From the NCBI RefSeq assembly GCF_004115085.1, contig NZ_QXJP01000003.1, positions 186,001-250,000 of the forward strand: 64,000 nucleotides of DNA, written 5' to 3'. Source of the DNA: Longirhabdus pacifica (GTDB taxonomy: Bacteria; Bacillota; Bacilli; Paenibacillales; DSM-105158). The notes beneath the pieces were generated by a model. It was not told the DNA's origin. It saw nothing but the letters and a program-made list of their open reading frames with translations, and ran no database searches. Shown one piece after another: positions 62,507-64,000 of this stretch. The position numbers were made by a program, and so were the translations under genes. Every line of letters starts with the position of its first letter. Within the stretch, counting starts at the first letter, position 1.

Positions 62507-63163
62507 TCATGATGTGCCGAGGTTTGTTTTCATCATTTTCTTTTCATGCTCTAACAGCCACTTCTTCCTTGTCACTCCTCCAGCGTAACCACCTAATTGA
62601 CCGTCTGCGTTAATAACGCGATGACAAGGGATAACGATCGCCAATTGATTAGACCCGTTCGCCTGTGCTACTGCTCGGTATGCAGTGGGCTTTCCTAATG
62701 CTTCAGCAATTTGTCCATAAGACCTTGTCTCCCCAGTAGGAATGTTCTGCAATTGTTTCCATACTGTTTGCTGAAATGACGTACCTAGTATATAAAAGGG
62801 TGCTGTGAACACGTCACATTTCCCTGTGAAATACGCTGTGAGATCATGTTGTATTTGATCTATAGGCTTGGTGCGACCTTGCGTAATGACAGCTTTCATT
62901 TTTATGCGAAATCGTTCTACTTCTCTCTCTAGACCTTTACGATCTAAAAATTCTAGTACATATAAATAATGATCATCGGCGATGGCGACCATCGGACCTA
63001 CACACGTGTCTATCCAACTTGCTTTTAAAATGTTTTCATCTCCTAATTTTGTCGGAGTTGTTCCTATAATGCGATTAAATGCTACACGAAATTCACTTTC
63101 AGCTTGATACTGGGACGATAGCTGTGAACTCGTGGCAGTCTGCTCCGATCCAATATGTTTCAT
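62507..63163 (-). CDS. Ada-type methylated-DNA-protein-cysteine methyltransferase with truncated AraC domain
   Basis: Removes alkyl groups from O6-methylguanine by suicide transfer to Cys. The C-terminal methyltransferase domain is complete, with TSFQQTVWKQLQNIPTGETR, the active site VIPCHRVI and GGYAGG. Before it lies only the last helix of an AraC HTH (ESEFRVAFNRIIGTTPTKLG). The zinc domain and first HTH helices of full Ada proteins are missing, and upstream there are fewer than 200 nt before the divergent gene. The ATG at 63161-63163 is a guess: the frame is open to an ATG at 63214, and no ribosome site is ideal. Confidence 0.88.
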   Translation of the reverse strand: MKHIGSEQTATSSQLSSQYQAESEFRVAFNRIIGTTPTKLGDENILKASWIDTCVGPMVAIADDHYLYVLEFLDRKGLEREVERFRIKMKAVITQGRTKPIDQIQHDLTAYFTGKCDVFTAPFYILGTSFQQTVWKQLQNIPTGETRSYGQIAEALGKPTAYRAVAQANGSNQLAIVIPCHRVINADGQLGGYAGGVTRKKWLLEHEKKMMKTNLGTS

Positions 63164-63281
63164 TCTCGTTCCCATCCTCTCTTCTTTTAAATTATCTTCT
63201 TGCGGTAGAAGCATCCACAGATAAATCTTTGGCTATACTTCTTTTTAAAAATAACTTTAGTATAACAGAATTTTGAAACTA

Positions 63282-63310
63282 TGCTATAATAAACAAAGAG
63301 ACCGTACGGT
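63282..63310 (+). promoter_or_regulatory. Extended -10 promoter with a palindromic operator
   Basis: TGCTATAAT (63282-63290) is an extended -10 element. The perfect palindrome ACCGTACGGT (63301-63310) follows at about +4 to +13. A half-site-like CGGTTT lies next to it. The arrangement is typical of TetR-family operators, but no such regulator is in the window. Confidence 0.6.
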
Positions 63311-63347
63311 TCGGTTTCTAAATTATATGTTAGCAGGAGGAATTGCT

Positions 63348-64000
63348 ATGTTAGTACAAATATCATTATTTGATGGCTTTGACTTGATGGATGCTGTAGG
63401 ACCTTATGAAATTTTCTGTGCAGCAGAACTTATTTCAGATGGAGCTATACGTGCTGAATTTGTATCAGCGGAAGGAGCTAGAACACTAAAAAGTAGTATC
63501 ACCAACACCGAAATTTCAGCTAGTGGAATACTGGATCCATCTCTTGCAGATATCATACTCGTACCTGGAGCGGCGGGAAGAACAAGTGGACACAATTCCA
63601 TAGAAGCTATTTTGCAAAGAGCAGCAAATACAGATTTATCCTCTCTCGTAAAACAATCACTGCATGATCCTAACAAAACCATTGCGACCGTATGCGGAGG
63701 GTCTTTGCTCCTTGCTATGAACGGGTTACTTAAGGGACGGTATGCCGTCACCAATCATGGAGGGATGCAAGCATTAGGTGATTTAGGCGCATACCCCATT
63801 GACGCAAGAATCGTTGAAAATGGCAATCTAATTAGTAGTGCCGGTGTTACTTCAGGGATAGATTTGGCCATTTATTTAGTTGAAAAATTCGTGGGACCTA
63901 AGGTAGCTCACATCGTAGAAAAATTGATGGAGTTCGAACGTAGAGGTTCGGTATGGAAAGATGAAGGGGTTATGCCTCAAAAAGAATTCGTCCAATACTC
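63348..64000 (+). CDS. DJ-1/PfpI-family protein (partial, runs off the right edge)
   Basis: At least 217 residues of a class I glutamine-amidotransferase-like protein of the isonitrile hydratase/AraC-type DJ-1 group. VQISLFDGFDLMDAVGPYEI is the usual N-terminus, and KTIATVCGGSLLLAMNGLLK has the reactive Cys elbow. Such proteins are about 220-240 residues, so only a short end is missing unless an AraC domain is fused. AGGAGG lies 7 nt before the ATG. It is controlled by the palindromic promoter and is divergent from the Ada-type gene. Confidence 0.88.
   Translation, partial: MLVQISLFDGFDLMDAVGPYEIFCAAELISDGAIRAEFVSAEGARTLKSSITNTEISASGILDPSLADIILVPGAAGRTSGHNSIEAILQRAANTDLSSLVKQSLHDPNKTIATVCGGSLLLAMNGLLKGRYAVTNHGGMQALGDLGAYPIDARIVENGNLISSAGVTSGIDLAIYLVEKFVGPKVAHIVEKLMEFERRGSVWKDEGVMPQKEFVQY

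Overview
The window is chromosomal DNA of a low-GC, motile, endospore-forming member of the Bacillaceae. The evidence is gene order and content. Most of the core block (recG, fakA, yloU, rpmB, spoVM, rpe, rsgA, prkC, prpC, rlmN, rsmB, fmt, def, priA, coaBC, rpoZ, gmk, remA, yicC) keeps the Bacillus subtilis order, spoVM and a SpoVIF-like gene are present, Shine-Dalgarno sequences are strong, and GTG/TTG starts are frequent. I cannot name a genus.

Layout. 1-956 holds the start of coaD and all of rsmD (minus). 1.1-12.6 kb is accessory: a candidate small RNA, an orphan coiled-coil protein, a small YhjD-like protein, a two-component system in front of a large MMPL/RND exporter, a repetitive SHAEG-shaft surface protein ending in a self-cleaving G2 domain, and cardiolipin synthase. 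12.7-33.3 kb is the conserved housekeeping block. It covers a sporulation gene, recG, a fatty acid kinase pair (fakA plus a DegV/FakB protein), yloU, rpmB, spoVM (27 codons), and the long yicC-to-rpe run for translation, cofactor, GMP and Ser/Thr-kinase functions. thiN and sdaAB/sdaAA, expected from B. subtilis, are absent, and synteny ends after recG. 33.3-42.2 kb holds a homocysteine methyltransferase/MTHFR fusion, dapF, a CapA-like protein, and two ABC-F ATPases bracketing an RNase H1.

42.2-44.4 kb is the flagellin switch hag-csrA-fliW, with a SigD-like promoter and two CsrA-type hairpins in the hag leader. 44.5-58.2 kb is a patchwork: an orphan MNT nucleotidyltransferase, a NUDIX protein, an MFS exporter, a HicAB toxin-antitoxin pair, an Rrf2 regulator with a thioredoxin-reductase-like flavoprotein, a desaturase, a decayed GNAT gene, a DUF456 protein, an aldo/keto reductase, a toroid protein and a lipoprotein. 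It also contains a permease pair (YcgR/YcgQ type) under a near-consensus Zur box. 58.2-64 kb has an HxlR regulator divergent from a DJ-1/PfpI protein, a kynurenine operon (kynU-kynB-kynA, the last a divergent TDO homologue), an N-terminally shortened Ada-type methyltransferase, and a second DJ-1-family gene cut by the right edge.

Themes linking the genes. Envelope and cell-cycle functions (PrkC/PrpC, exporter, cardiolipin synthase), spore formation (spoVM, SpoVIF-like, possibly the SHAEG protein), and thiol/electrophile and metal stress (Rrf2/TrxR-like, HxlR/DJ-1, Ada, Zur permease). No tRNA, rRNA, CRISPR array, prophage or insertion sequence was recognised. Functional calls rest on remembered family motifs, not database searches.
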